A DNA stretch of 64,000 nt from Actinomycetes bacterium. GTDB taxonomy: Bacteria; Actinomycetota; Actinomycetes; Actinomycetales; Dermatophilaceae. The notes beneath the pieces are model-generated. The model was not told where the DNA came from. It did not search any database and saw only the letters and a list, made by a program, of their open reading frames with translations. The translations under genes were made by a program, and so were the position numbers. Of the stretch, positions 32,325 through 42,846 are shown one piece after another. The DNA is taken from the NCBI GenBank assembly GCA_029778715.1, contig JAKOPT010000027.1:20223-84222 (forward strand). The letters run 5' to 3'. Numbering within the stretch: the stretch's first letter is position 1; each line of letters begins with the position of its first letter.

Positions 32325-32547
32325 GGCGTGACCCCCTTGGGGAATCTGCCGGTGGCGCATCGTGAGCATCGAGCGACCCGTCGAGATCCGGGGCCGGCTC
32401 GACTCCACGGAGGCCCCGGGAATCGTGTGTATGTCGTGGGGTCAACGCTACATCAGCCGCGCAACTTCCGTGACCCACGCGCTCAGGACCTGGACGTATG
32501 CCGCGCCGCCGCCTCCCAGCCGCGGGCTCGCTCTCGCAGACGACCGG

Positions 32548-33198
32548 TCAGCCGGCCATGCCGGCGATCAGGTTGATCGTCGCCGCGACGATGACGGTGC
32601 CGAACAGGTAGGACAACCAGCTCTGCCGCAGCGCAATCCGGCGCACGGCCGTGGTGCGCAGGTCGGTGTCGGAGATGGCGAAGGACACACCGACGGCGAA
32701 GGCCATATAGAGGAAGTCGCTGTAGGCCGGCGGCCCGGGCATGTGAAAGTCGATACAGCCCTCTTCGGCGTTGTGCCAGTGCCGGGCATAGCGCAACCCG
32801 AACACCGTGTGGACGAGCACCCAGGCCGAGAACACCGTCGCCACCGCGACCCCCGCCTCGACCACGCTCGCCGTCTGGCTTGTGCCTTTGGTGAGCAGCA
32901 TGAGCCCGACCCCGGCCAGGCTCGCCAGGGCCGAGGTGCCGAGCACGATGTCGGTGACCGAACGCCCCGGGTCGAGCCCGTCGGCATACGCCTCGGTCTG
33001 TTCGGGAGTGGCGCGCATCATGAGCCGGATCAGCGGCACGGCGAATCCCAGCGCGGTCACCGAGAACCCGACGAGGACATGCGCCACCCGTGACACCCCC
33101 GCGGGCAGTGGGACGAGTGCGGCGGCGATGCCGACGACGAGCGCGAGGCCGAGGCGCTTGGCCTTGTGCCAATCGTGGTGCGGAGTGAGGTGGGCCAC
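32548..33198 (-). CDS. DUF1345 membrane protein
   Basis: WVLVHTVFGLRYARHWHNAEEGCIDFHMPGPPAYSDFLYMAFAVGVSFAISDTDLRTT. Confidence 0.85.
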   Translation of the reverse strand: MAHLTPHHDWHKAKRLGLALVVGIAAALVPLPAGVSRVAHVLVGFSVTALGFAVPLIRLMMRATPEQTEAYADGLDPGRSVTDIVLGTSALASLAGVGLMLLTKGTSQTASVVEAGVAVATVFSAWVLVHTVFGLRYARHWHNAEEGCIDFHMPGPPAYSDFLYMAFAVGVSFAISDTDLRTTAVRRIALRQSWLSYLFGTVIVAATINLIAGMAG

Positions 33199-33257
33199 GT
33201 CGGCAGCGTATGCCGTCGCGTCCCTGGGTGCGGCCGGCGCACCGGTAGCGTCGGGCC

Positions 33258-34283
33258 ATGGCTCTCTCGATCGGCTACAAAGCGAGCGCCGAGCAGTTCG
33301 CGCCCGCCGAGCTCGCGGCATACGCCATCCTCGCCGAGGAGGTCGGGCTGGATTGCGTCACCATCTCCGACCACTTCCAACCGTGGCGCCTGACCGGGGG
33401 GCACGCCCCGAGCGCCCTGACCTGGCTGCCTTTTGTTGCGGCCCGCACCGAGCGGGTCATGCTCGGCACCTCGGTGGTGACGCCGACGTTCCGCTACAAC
33501 CCGGCGGTGATCGCCCAGGCGTTCGCGACGTTGGCGTTGCTCGCGCCGGGGCGGGTGTTCCTCGGGGTCGGGTCGGGGGAGGCGCTCAACGAGGCGGCGG
33601 TCGGAGCCTTGCCCGAGGGGGAGTGGCCGGCGTTCAAGGAGCGGTTCGCCCGGCTGCGGGAGGCGGTTTCGCTGATGCGGGCGCTGTGGACCCAGGAGTC
33701 GGTGACGTTCGAGGGCGAGTATTACCGCACGGTGGACGCGCGGGTCTTCGACCGCCCGCTCGACCCGGTGCCCGTCTACGTCGCTGCCGGCGGCCCGATG
33801 GTGGCCCGGTATGCCGGTCGCGTGGGCGACGGGTTCATCTGCACCTCGGGCAAGGGACGGGAGCTGTATGCCGACCAGTTGCTGCCCGCGGTCGCCGAGG
33901 GCCGCGCTCGTTCCGGGCGGGTCGGCGAACCGATCGCGCGCATGATCGAGATCAAACTGTCGTGGGACCCGGACCCCGAGTTGGCGTTGGCGAACACGCG
34001 CTTCTGGGCGCCGCTGTCGTTGAGCGCCGAGCAGAAGCACTCAATCCATTCGCCGCGCGAGATGGAACAGGCCGCCGATGCCCTGCCGATCGAGACGGTG
34101 GCGCGGCGCTGGATCGTGGCGTCGCGGCCCGAGGAGGTGGTGGAGGCCGTGCGCTTCTACACCGATCTGGGGTTCGACCACCTGGTGTTGCACGGGCCCG
34201 GGCACGACCAGGAGCGGTTCCTGCGGACCCTGGCCGAACAGGTGCTGCCCGGCCTGCGCGAACTGGTCCCGGCCGCCGGGTGA
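33258..34283 (+). CDS. fgd: F420-dependent glucose-6-phosphate dehydrogenase-like protein
   Basis: [55 protein letters not shown]. Confidence 0.88.
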   Translation: MALSIGYKASAEQFAPAELAAYAILAEEVGLDCVTISDHFQPWRLTGGHAPSALTWLPFVAARTERVMLGTSVVTPTFRYNPAVIAQAFATLALLAPGRVFLGVGSGEALNEAAVGALPEGEWPAFKERFARLREAVSLMRALWTQESVTFEGEYYRTVDARVFDRPLDPVPVYVAAGGPMVARYAGRVGDGFICTSGKGRELYADQLLPAVAEGRARSGRVGEPIARMIEIKLSWDPDPELALANTRFWAPLSLSAEQKHSIHSPREMEQAADALPIETVARRWIVASRPEEVVEAVRFYTDLGFDHLVLHGPGHDQERFLRTLAEQVLPGLRELVPAAG

Positions 34284-34286
34284 GCG

Positions 34287-34336
34287 CTTGGCTGCAGCGT
34301 GGTGGTCGTCGGGACGACCACCACGCTGCAGCCAAG
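34287..34336. terminator. 24-bp perfect-stem hairpin downstream of fgd
   Basis: CTTGGCTGCAGCGTGGTGGTCGTC-GG-GACGACCACCACGCTGCAGCCAAG, plus outer TGAGCG/CGCTCA pairing. Confidence 0.85.
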
Positions 34337-34550
34337 GCCGCTCAGCCCTGCTGCCCTGTGCCGCCTGGCTAGCGCGCTGGGTGTTGTAGGTCGGCTTCCG
34401 GCGCGGGACTCGGGTACGTGTCTGCGTTCGATCGTGTTCGTGGGTCCTGCCGAGTGAGCCTTGTGCAGGGTGGGACGCAGGTGGTCTCTGGGGCGTGCCC
34501 TCGAGGGCCAGTGCCACACCTCATGCAGGCTCCCCTGCCAAAGGTGTTGT

Positions 34551-34657
34551 GATCACCCCGCCTATTGCACGGTAGGCCGCGGTATCTCGGGTGCTCACGC
34601 CACTCGCGTCGGCCCTCGGTGATCGCCCCCCGCGTACTGCACGGTAGCCCGCGGCAT
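34551..34657. repeat. imperfect direct repeat (about 35-37 bp, 70-bp spacing)
   Basis: gatcaccccgcctattgcacggtaggccgcggtat and gatcgccccccgcgtactgcacggtagcccgcggcat. Confidence 0.6.
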
Positions 34658-34729
34658 ACGCCGTCGGGACGTCTCACGGAGCGGAGCAAGCCGCCGCGTG
34701 CCACCTGGCCGACGGCAGTTGCACCTGGG

Positions 34730-35275
34730 TCAAGACTGCTTGACGGCGCTGAGGTCGAGGATCAGTTTGATCTTTTTGGACACGAGCACCCCGCCGGTCT
34801 CGAGAGCGGCGTTCCACGTCAAGCCCCACTCCCCGCGCTCGACATCGGTCGAGGCGGAGAAGCCGATCCGGTCATGACCGAACGGGTCGGTTGCCGCACC
34901 CTCGAACTCGACATCCAGGCTCACCGGGCGGGTGATGCCCTTGATCGTCAGATGCCCATCGAGGACGAACTCGTGCCCGTCGACGTCCCGCAGGCCGGTC
35001 GAGACGAACGCGATGTCGGGGTAGGTGTCGGCGTCGAAGAAGTCGCCGGAGCGCAGGTGCTCGTCGCGGTCGGCGCTGCCGGTGTCCACCGAGGCGACAG
35101 CCATAGTCGCGCTCGCCGTCGAGTCGGCGAAGTCCTCGGCGACCGTGATCGTGCCCGCGAGGCCCCGGAAGTAGCCGCGGACCTTGGTCACCATCGCGTG
35201 CCGAGCGACGAACCCGACCTCGGAGTGGCTCGGGTCGAGGGCGTAGGTGCCGGGAGTGATGTCGATGCTGCTCAT
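34730..35275 (-). CDS. YceI-family protein
   Basis: GTYALDPSHSEVGFVARHAMVTKVRGYF, SFDADTYPDIAF-like and HLTIKGITRPV. Confidence 0.93.
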   Translation of the reverse strand: MSSIDITPGTYALDPSHSEVGFVARHAMVTKVRGYFRGLAGTITVAEDFADSTASATMAVASVDTGSADRDEHLRSGDFFDADTYPDIAFVSTGLRDVDGHEFVLDGHLTIKGITRPVSLDVEFEGAATDPFGHDRIGFSASTDVERGEWGLTWNAALETGGVLVSKKIKLILDLSAVKQS

Positions 35276-35482
35276 GAGGTGCCTCCTGAGTCGGGGTAGG
35301 TCAGCCAGTCAGTCGCTGAGTCCAGTGTGCCGCTGAGTTCGGGATGTCGCTCGGCCCAAGAGAGCAGGAGATTCAATGGGAAGGAGCCTGGGGTCATCGC
35401 CAGCGGACGTCGGCCGGGCCCGCGCGTGTGAGAGTGCCGACGAATCGCCGCCGTCGCCCGTCCCGACAGTTATCGTCCGCCT

Positions 35483-36625
35483 ATGGGTGTACCCGCAGGC
35501 CCCTTGGCCGGTCTTCGTGTCGTCGAACTCGCCGGGATCGGCCCGGCCCCGTATGCCGCGCTGCTCCTCGCCGAACTCGGTGCCGACGTCGTGCGCATCG
35601 ACCGACCACCCTCGGCCCCCGGAGCGCTCGTCGGCGTCACCGGCCTGGACCGTTCCCGCCCGAGTGTGGCGGTCGACCTCAAGCACCCCGACGGGCCGGA
35701 GGTCGTGGCCCGCCTCACCGACGGGGCCGACGTCTTCCTGGAGGGTTTCCGTCCCGGCGTCGCCGAGCGCCTCGGCCTCGGTCCCGACGTCTTGTGCGCC
35801 CGCAACCCCCGCCTCATCTACGGCCGGATGACCGGCTGGGGTCAGGACGGGCCGTGGGCGCCGCGCGCTGGGCACGACATTGCGTATGCCGCGGTCACCG
35901 GTGCGCTCCACCTCGTCGGCCCGCCGAGCCACCCGACGATCCCCGTCAACGTCCTCGCCGACATGGGCGGCGGGACCCTCTTCCTCCTCGTCGGGGTGCT
36001 CGCGGCCTTGCAAGCGCGGCATACGACCGGGGAAGGCCAAGTGGTCGACGCGGCCATGGTCGACGGGGCAGCTTCCCTCGTCACCATGATCTACGGCATG
36101 CTCAACGCCGGCATCTGGCGGGACGAGCGCGGCGTCAACCTCCTCGACGGGGGCGCCCCCTTCTACGACACCTACCCGTGCGCCGACGGGAAGTTCCTCG
36201 CCGTCGGGTGCCTCGAACCCCAGTTCTACGCGCAGTTCCAGCGCATCGCCGGCGTCGAACTCGAAGGTGGCGAGTACGACGAGGAGCACTGGCCCGCCCA
36301 CCGCGAGACCATCGCCGCGGCCCTGGCCACCCGGACCCGCGACGAATGGGCCGCCCTCTTCGACGGCACCGACGCGTGCGTGGCCCCCGTCCTGTCCCTC
36401 GCCGAGGCCCCGCACCACCGGCACCTGCAGGCCCGCGGCACCTTCGTCGACACCCCGACCGGGCCGGTGCCCCGGGTGGCGCCGCGCTTCTCGGCCACTC
36501 CCGGGCTCGACCCGACGCCGGGACGCAGCGCGGGCGCCGACACCACGGCATACCTCACCACTCACGGGTTCACCCAGGCCGAGGTCGAGGCGTTCCTCGG
36601 CAGCGGCGCCATCGCCCAAGGCTGA
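35483..36625 (+). CDS. CaiB/BaiF family CoA-transferase (alpha-methylacyl-CoA racemase-like)
   Basis: LAGLRVVELAGIGPAPYAALLLAELGADVVRIDRP, GRMTGWGQDGPWAPRAGHDIAYAAVTGAL. Confidence 0.93.
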   Translation: MGVPAGPLAGLRVVELAGIGPAPYAALLLAELGADVVRIDRPPSAPGALVGVTGLDRSRPSVAVDLKHPDGPEVVARLTDGADVFLEGFRPGVAERLGLGPDVLCARNPRLIYGRMTGWGQDGPWAPRAGHDIAYAAVTGALHLVGPPSHPTIPVNVLADMGGGTLFLLVGVLAALQARHTTGEGQVVDAAMVDGAASLVTMIYGMLNAGIWRDERGVNLLDGGAPFYDTYPCADGKFLAVGCLEPQFYAQFQRIAGVELEGGEYDEEHWPAHRETIAAALATRTRDEWAALFDGTDACVAPVLSLAEAPHHRHLQARGTFVDTPTGPVPRVAPRFSATPGLDPTPGRSAGADTTAYLTTHGFTQAEVEAFLGSGAIAQG

Positions 36626-36719
36626 CCCGATCGGGCGCAGCGGCGGTCGGGGGCTGGGCAGAGCGCGGCCGGGGCATTAGGGTCGGGATTCCCAAGCCCC
36701 CACCGACGCGAGCCTGCCG

Positions 36720-37967
36720 ATGCCTCCCACCCGCCTGACCCCCGAGGACCGCGTCCTGCTGCGCAGCGACCGAGACCCGCGCGCCCGGGTGACGACCGGT
36801 GGGATCGCGCTGCTCAGCGGCCCGGCCGACGCCGCGCTGCTCCGCAGCCGGCTCGACCGGGCCAGCCGCACCCTCCCGATCCTGCGGGCCCGGGTCGTCG
36901 AGCCGGTCCTCGCCACGACCGAGCCGCGCTGGATCATCGACCCGGACTTCGACCTCGACCACCACGTGCGCCGGATCGCCCTCCCGGCGCCCGCCGACCA
37001 CGCCCAACTCCTCACCCTCGCCGAACAGATCATCGGCGCCGCCCTCGACCCCTCACGCCCCCTGTGGACCCTCACCCTCATCGAGGGGGTCGGTTCGGGT
37101 GCGGCGCTCGTCGCGGCGGCCTCGCCGTTGCTGCGGACGGAGACTGGGCCGATCGACCTGCTCGACCTGGCCCTGGACCGGTCCGCCGATGGGCGTCCGC
37201 TGCCGGCTCGCCCGGTGCCGACCGACCTCCAACCCCTCGAACTGGCCCAGATCGGCCTCCACGAGTTGCCGCTGCGCATGCTTGCCCTGGCCGCCGGTGG
37301 GGTGCAGAGCGCGGCCGGGCTGGCGATCCGGGTCGCCACCAACCCGGGCCGGGTCGTTGACGAGGCCGCCGCCGTCGTCGCGCCCCCGCCGCCGCGGCGG
37401 GGTTCGCCGTTGCTGGCCCGCCGGAGCGCGTCCCGGGCCCTGATCACCCTCCGGTTGCCGTGGCCGGGCACCGAGCCCGGTGCCGCGCGCAGCGCCGAAC
37501 GCGCCCACATCTCATGCGTGCGCGCCGGGCTGTTGCGCTACCACGACGAACTCGGGCTGCCGCGACGCTCGCTCGAATTCGTCGCGGCCCGCACCCCCGC
37601 CGGCATCGCTCGCGCCCTCGCCCCGGCCCACGACCGGGTCGCCATGCTCGGCCGGCTCGTCCCGTTGCTCCCCGACGGGGTCATCGATGCGGTCGCCCGG
37701 CCGGCGCGCGGGGCCGACGTCGCCGTCAGTCACCGCAGCGGCACGCTCGCCGGGTCCCTCGGCCGGGCCAGGGTGCGGGAGCGGTATGCCGTGGGGCCGG
37801 TTCCCGGCAACGCCGTCACCTCGGTGGCGCTCTCGACGGAGAGCACCCTGTTCGTCGCGGTGCGTTACGACACGGCGGCGGTGCGCGACGGCATACGGTT
37901 GGCACGTTGTCTCACCGAAGGGTTCGCGGACGTGGTGGATTCGACATCGACGAGGACGTCGGCATGA
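36720..37967 (+). CDS. WS/DGAT-like acyltransferase-fold protein lacking the HHxxxDG motif
   Basis: PILRARVVEPV, FDLDHHVRRIALP, RPLWTLTLIEGVGSGAALVAAASPLLRTETG; overlaps the next gene (ATGA). Confidence 0.65.
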   Translation: MPPTRLTPEDRVLLRSDRDPRARVTTGGIALLSGPADAALLRSRLDRASRTLPILRARVVEPVLATTEPRWIIDPDFDLDHHVRRIALPAPADHAQLLTLAEQIIGAALDPSRPLWTLTLIEGVGSGAALVAAASPLLRTETGPIDLLDLALDRSADGRPLPARPVPTDLQPLELAQIGLHELPLRMLALAAGGVQSAAGLAIRVATNPGRVVDEAAAVVAPPPPRRGSPLLARRSASRALITLRLPWPGTEPGAARSAERAHISCVRAGLLRYHDELGLPRRSLEFVAARTPAGIARALAPAHDRVAMLGRLVPLLPDGVIDAVARPARGADVAVSHRSGTLAGSLGRARVRERYAVGPVPGNAVTSVALSTESTLFVAVRYDTAAVRDGIRLARCLTEGFADVVDSTSTRTSA

Positions 37968-39484
37968 GCGGCGAGCGGGTGCGCAGCGGCCGGGGATCGC
38001 AGTCTGCGGGTTCGATCGCCGAGGTGCTCGCCTCCCCGGCGGGCCCCCAGGTGGCGGCTTACTTCGACCTTGACGGCACCCTCGTCGCGGGGTTCACCGC
38101 CCTCGTCCACTCCAAACACCAACTCCTGTCCCGCGAGGTGGGGGCCGCGGAGGCGTTGCGGCTGATCTCGACGGCCATCGACTTCCAACTGGGCCGCGCC
38201 GGGTTCGACAAACTCATCACCGGCGGCGCCATGGCTCTTCAGGGCCAGTTGTTGAGCGACCTCGACGCGTTGGGGGAGAAGATCTTTCGCGCCGACATCG
38301 CCGACCTGCTCTACCCCGAGACCCGCGCGCTCGTGCGCGCCCACCAGGCCCGCGACCACACGGTCGTCCTGTGCAGTTCGGCGACCTCGATCCAGGTCGA
38401 GCCGGTCGCGGCCTACCTCGGGGTCGAGGAAGTCGTCTGCAACCGGTTCGTCACCGACGACGAGGGACGGGTCACCGGCGAGGTCGTCGCCCCCATCATC
38501 TGGGGCGAAGGCAAGGCCACTGCGGCCCAGCGCTATTCGGATGAGCACGGGCTCGACCTGGAGCACGCCTGGTTCTACGCCGACGGCGACGAGGACGTCG
38601 CCTTGATGCACCTCGTCGGGCATCCACGGCCCACCAACCCGGGCCCGCACATGACCAAGGTCGCCCAGCGCCGGGGCTGGCCGATCGCGCGCTATTCGAG
38701 CCGGGGCGGCTCAAGCGTCGGGGGGCTGGTGCGGGCCGCGATGGGGCTCGGGGTCCTCGGCCCGATCACCGCCCTGGGCACCGCCCGGGCCATGTTGAGC
38801 CGCGACAAGCGCAAGGGCCTCAACGTCCTCACCGCGACCTGGCCGGGGCTCTACCTCGAGATGCACGGCGTCCGCGTCTACGTCATCGGCGGCGCCAACG
38901 CCGACGCCCAACGCCCCGCCGTGTTCCTCTTCAACCACCGCAACCAGTTCGACGCCTTCATGGCCGCCGCTGTCGTCCGCGACAACTTCACCGCGGTGGC
39001 GAAGAAGGAACTGAAGATGCACCCGCTCTTCGGCACGTTCGGGCGGCTCATGGACATGGCCTTCATCGACCGCGCCGACAGCGCCTCAGCGGTGGACTCG
39101 ATGCGCGAGATCGAGGCCCTGGCGGCCCAGGGGTTGTCGATCATCATCGCCCCCGAGGGCACCCGCCTGGACACCCACGAGGTCGGCGAGTTCAAGAAGG
39201 GCGCCTTCATCATGGCGATGTCGGCCGGGCTGCCGGTCGTGCCCATCGTCATCCGCAACGCCGACGACGTCGCCGGCCGCGACTCCCTGACGCTGCACTC
39301 CGGTGACATCGACGTCGCCGTGCTCCCGCCCATCGACGTGTCGGCCTGGGACCGGGACGCCCTCGACGACCACATCGAGCAGGTGCGGGCGGCATATCTC
39401 GACCTGCTCGCCGACTGGCCCGAGAGCGAGGACGACCCGCGGTTGCAACCCGCCGATCCGGCCGACGAGGAGGCGGGCCGGTGA
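37964..39484 (+). CDS. HAD-IB hydrolase fused to 1-acylglycerol-3-phosphate acyltransferase
   Basis: AAYFDLDGTLVAGFTALVHSKHQLL (HAD), FLFNHRNQFDAF and APEGTR (PlsC). Confidence 0.92.
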   Translation: MSGERVRSGRGSQSAGSIAEVLASPAGPQVAAYFDLDGTLVAGFTALVHSKHQLLSREVGAAEALRLISTAIDFQLGRAGFDKLITGGAMALQGQLLSDLDALGEKIFRADIADLLYPETRALVRAHQARDHTVVLCSSATSIQVEPVAAYLGVEEVVCNRFVTDDEGRVTGEVVAPIIWGEGKATAAQRYSDEHGLDLEHAWFYADGDEDVALMHLVGHPRPTNPGPHMTKVAQRRGWPIARYSSRGGSSVGGLVRAAMGLGVLGPITALGTARAMLSRDKRKGLNVLTATWPGLYLEMHGVRVYVIGGANADAQRPAVFLFNHRNQFDAFMAAAVVRDNFTAVAKKELKMHPLFGTFGRLMDMAFIDRADSASAVDSMREIEALAAQGLSIIIAPEGTRLDTHEVGEFKKGAFIMAMSAGLPVVPIVIRNADDVAGRDSLTLHSGDIDVAVLPPIDVSAWDRDALDDHIEQVRAAYLDLLADWPESEDDPRLQPADPADEEAGR

Positions 39485-41826
39485 CCGGCGGCATCGACGT
39501 CCTCGTGCTCGCTGCCACCCGCACCCCCGTCGAGGAATCCCTCGTCCGTGACTGGGTGCGCCGCGAGGTCGAGCCGCGCTACGGCTCGACCCGGATCGTG
39601 ACGCTGCCGGCCCTCGCCGCCCCGCCCGCGGCATACGCCGACTTGGGGGCCGCGCTCACCGACCCCGACCTCCTGCTCATGCCGGCCCATGTCGTCTGGC
39701 GGCCCGGCGAGAAGGACGGGCATCGGCGGGTGCCGCTCACCGACCTACTCCGCGCCCGCAACCCCTACCACCCGGCGGCCCGGCACCAGCGCGCCATCGC
39801 CGACGGCGACCCAGACCGGGCTCCCGTCATCGCGGGCGTGCCCGCCACCGCCGGCTTCCTCCGGCAGCGGTATGCCGAGACTCACCATGGCGCCGCCGCC
39901 GGTGACGAGCAGCTGGGCCGGTTCGTCGCCCGGCGCGCCCGGCTGGGGTTGGAGCGGGCCGACCGGACCGTGCTCGGGCCGCAATTCCGCTCCCCGGGGT
40001 TCCTCACCGAGGAGATCCTGCACTCGGGGCGGTTCCGGGCCGGGCTGTCGGCGCTTGCGGCGCGGCTCGGGCCCGACGTCGCCTCGGAGGCCAAGGCGCA
40101 GGAGATCCTCGACGAACTCGCGACGGGGTGGGGGCGCCTCGCCGTCGACCTCGTGCCCCGGATCGACCGGATGGTGTTCCAGCGCGGCTTCGACCCCAAC
40201 ATCGACGTCGTGCCCGGCGAACTCGACCGGTTGCGCACGACCGTCGCGGGCCTGCCCGTCATCTTCTTGTGGTCGCACCGCTCCAACCTCGACACCCGGG
40301 TGCTCAACGTCGCGCTCTACGAGAACGGGCTGCCGCTGCCGCACCTGTTCGCCGGCATCAACATGGCCTTCGGTCCCATGGGGCCGATCTTGCGCCGGGC
40401 CGGCACCATCTTCATCCGGCGCAGTTTCGGCGGAGACGAGCTCTACAAGTACGTCCTCAAGGAGTTCGTCGGCTACCTCACCGAGAAGCGGTTCAACCTC
40501 TCGTGGTCGATCGAGGGCACCCGCTCCCGCACCGGCAAGATGCTGCCGCCCAAACTCGGCCTCCTCGGCTACACCGCCGAGGCCTATCTCGCCGGCCGGG
40601 CCGACGACATCATGCTCCAGCCGGTGTCCATCACTTTCGACCAGTTGCACGAAATCGGGGAGTATGCCGCGTACGCCCGCGGGGGACGCAAGGCGGCCGA
40701 GGGGATGGCCTGGCTCCTCGGGTTCATCAAGGCCCAGGGGGAACGGCATTTCGGCAAGATCTACGTCCGGTTCCCCGAGCCGGTGTCGATGCGCTCGTTG
40801 CTCGGGGCACCTGGCGGGGTGACGACGACCGACCCGCAAGCGCGGCAGTTGGCGTTGCAGAAGACCGCCTTCGAGGTCGCCTGGCGGATCAACGAGGCGA
40901 CGCCGGTGACGTCGGTGGCGCTCGTGACGTCGGCGTTGCTCGCGGCGCGGGGGATGGCGTTGACGACGAGCCAGGTCCACACGGCGCTGCGAGGCAACCT
41001 CGACTATCTGGAGCAGCGCGGCATACCGGTCGTCGAATCGGTCGCCGGGTTGCGCGACCTCGACGGCGTCGAGGCGACCCTGCAAACCCTCGCCGGCCCC
41101 GGCGGCATCGTCACCCGCGTCGACGGCGCCCGCGACGTCGTCTGGCACATCACCACCGACGACCAACTCGCAGCGACCTTCTACCGCAACTCGATCATCC
41201 ACGTGTTCTTGAACTCGGGCTTGTGCGAGATCGCGCTCGTCCTCGCCGCTCAGGAACCGCCCGGGCCTGGCCGAATCGAGGCGTTCTGGCGGTGGGTTAT
41301 GGAGCTGCGGGATGTGCTCAAGTTCGAGTTCTATTTCAAGGATCGAGCCGAGTTCCGCCGCCAGATCGAGAGCGAAGTGGCGCGCTCCGGGGCGGACTGG
41401 GAGGAACGCCTGGCCGCCGACCCGGTCGACGTGCGCGCGCTGCTCGTCCCCCGGGCACCGCTCACGGCGGCGTTCATGCTGCGGCCCTTCATCGAGGCCT
41501 ACCTCATCGTCGCCGATGTCGTCTCGCGCCTCGACGGCGAGATCGACAAGGCCGCGACGATCACGGAGGCGCTGGCCCTGGGCGAGCAGTTCCTTGCCCA
41601 GAAGCGGATCCAGTCCGCCGAACCGGTGTCGGCGCTGCTCTTCGAAACCGGTCTGAAGGTCATGGCCAACCGGGGCTTGCTCGCCGCCGCCCCCGATCGT
41701 GAGGCGCGCGTCAATGCCTTCGAGGATGAGCTGGAGGGGCGGGTGCTGGCCGCGATCATCACCATCGAGGACCTGATGTTCTCCCTGTTCGTCCGGGATC
41801 GGCAACGGCTCTCCCCGTCGGGGTGA
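39481..41826 (+). CDS. plsB: glycerol-3-phosphate acyltransferase
   Basis: VIFLWSHRSNLDTRVLNVALYENGLPLPHLFAGINMAFGPMGPILRRAGTIFIRRSF, SIEGTRSRTGKMLPPKLG. Confidence 0.92.
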   Translation: MTGGIDVLVLAATRTPVEESLVRDWVRREVEPRYGSTRIVTLPALAAPPAAYADLGAALTDPDLLLMPAHVVWRPGEKDGHRRVPLTDLLRARNPYHPAARHQRAIADGDPDRAPVIAGVPATAGFLRQRYAETHHGAAAGDEQLGRFVARRARLGLERADRTVLGPQFRSPGFLTEEILHSGRFRAGLSALAARLGPDVASEAKAQEILDELATGWGRLAVDLVPRIDRMVFQRGFDPNIDVVPGELDRLRTTVAGLPVIFLWSHRSNLDTRVLNVALYENGLPLPHLFAGINMAFGPMGPILRRAGTIFIRRSFGGDELYKYVLKEFVGYLTEKRFNLSWSIEGTRSRTGKMLPPKLGLLGYTAEAYLAGRADDIMLQPVSITFDQLHEIGEYAAYARGGRKAAEGMAWLLGFIKAQGERHFGKIYVRFPEPVSMRSLLGAPGGVTTTDPQARQLALQKTAFEVAWRINEATPVTSVALVTSALLAARGMALTTSQVHTALRGNLDYLEQRGIPVVESVAGLRDLDGVEATLQTLAGPGGIVTRVDGARDVVWHITTDDQLAATFYRNSIIHVFLNSGLCEIALVLAAQEPPGPGRIEAFWRWVMELRDVLKFEFYFKDRAEFRRQIESEVARSGADWEERLAADPVDVRALLVPRAPLTAAFMLRPFIEAYLIVADVVSRLDGEIDKAATITEALALGEQFLAQKRIQSAEPVSALLFETGLKVMANRGLLAAAPDREARVNAFEDELEGRVLAAIITIEDLMFSLFVRDRQRLSPSG

Positions 41827-41946
41827 ACGCCGACCACGGCTGCGGTTGGGGGACGGCTCCCCAATCGGGCCGGTGTCAATCCCACTGAGCGGGTTTGGCC
41901 CGGTGCACTCGCTTCTCCACGGCGGGGCAGATGCGAGAGTAAGGCC

Positions 41947-42846
41947 ATGGAACTGAGCAGGGACGCAATTTCAGTGATTGTCGAGGAAGGGATCGCCCGG
42001 ATCACGCTCGACGCTCCGCAGCGGCTCAACGCCGTCGATCCGCCGATGCTCGCGGCCTTTCACTTCGTACTCGACACGTTGGACCGAGACCCCCTGGTGC
42101 GGGTGATTGCCGTCGCCGGGGCCGGCCGGGGATTCTGTGCCGGCGCTGATATCGGCTCGGGTGATGTCGGCCGAGCTGGCCCTGGCCCCGGGCCGCAGTC
42201 AGGGACCGACGAGGACGAGCAAGAGCATCCCGATGGGCCGGATATGAGCGGGACGGGCAGCCCGCTTGACGGCACCCTCTTCGGGTTGGGGAAGGTGATT
42301 CGCCGGATGGCTCAAGCCCGCACGCCGATCGTGGCCCTCGTCGACGGGGTCGCGGCGGGTGCGGGGGTCTCCGTGGCCCTCGCCTGCGACTACATCTTGG
42401 CCAGTGAGGCGGCATCCTTCGTCTTGGCCTTCGCCAAGATCGGGCTCATGCCCGACGGTGGGGCGACCGCGCTGGTGGCCGCCAACATCGGGCGGGCGCG
42501 GGCGATGCGGCTGGCCCTCACCGGGGAACGGCTGGACGCGGCGACGGCCGAGCGCTGGGGGCTCGTCTCCGAACTGGTATCGGTGGAACAGTTCGAGGCC
42601 CGCGCCCAAAAGTTGCTCTACTTCTTGGCCGCAGGCGCGCCCGCGGCGATGGCCGCGACCCGGCAAGCGATCAATGCCGCCACGCTCGATATCGAGGCCA
42701 CCCTTACCCGTGAAGAGCAGGACCAGTCCGCGTTGCTGCGCACCGACGACTTCGCCGAGGGCGTCACGGCCTTCCGGGAGCGCCGCCCCGCGCGCTTCGC
42801 CAGCGCCCGACCCCTCGCGTCACCTTTTCCCGCCGCAACCACCTAA
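41947..42846 (+). CDS. enoyl-CoA hydratase/isomerase-family protein
   Basis: DAPQRLNAVDPPML, VAGAGRGFCAGADI, FAKIGLMPDGGATALV. Confidence 0.92.
   Translation: MELSRDAISVIVEEGIARITLDAPQRLNAVDPPMLAAFHFVLDTLDRDPLVRVIAVAGAGRGFCAGADIGSGDVGRAGPGPGPQSGTDEDEQEHPDGPDMSGTGSPLDGTLFGLGKVIRRMAQARTPIVALVDGVAAGAGVSVALACDYILASEAASFVLAFAKIGLMPDGGATALVAANIGRARAMRLALTGERLDAATAERWGLVSELVSVEQFEARAQKLLYFLAAGAPAAMAATRQAINAATLDIEATLTREEQDQSALLRTDDFAEGVTAFRERRPARFASARPLASPFPAATT

Noticed and set aside
34369-34704. Small reverse ORF with repeated RGLPCxxRG peptides
   Set aside because: Arises from the non-coding direct repeats at 34551-34657; no RBS or conserved domain apparent.
39745-41805. 686-aa reverse ORF within plsB
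   Set aside because: Antisense shadow; composition typical of high-GC artefact.
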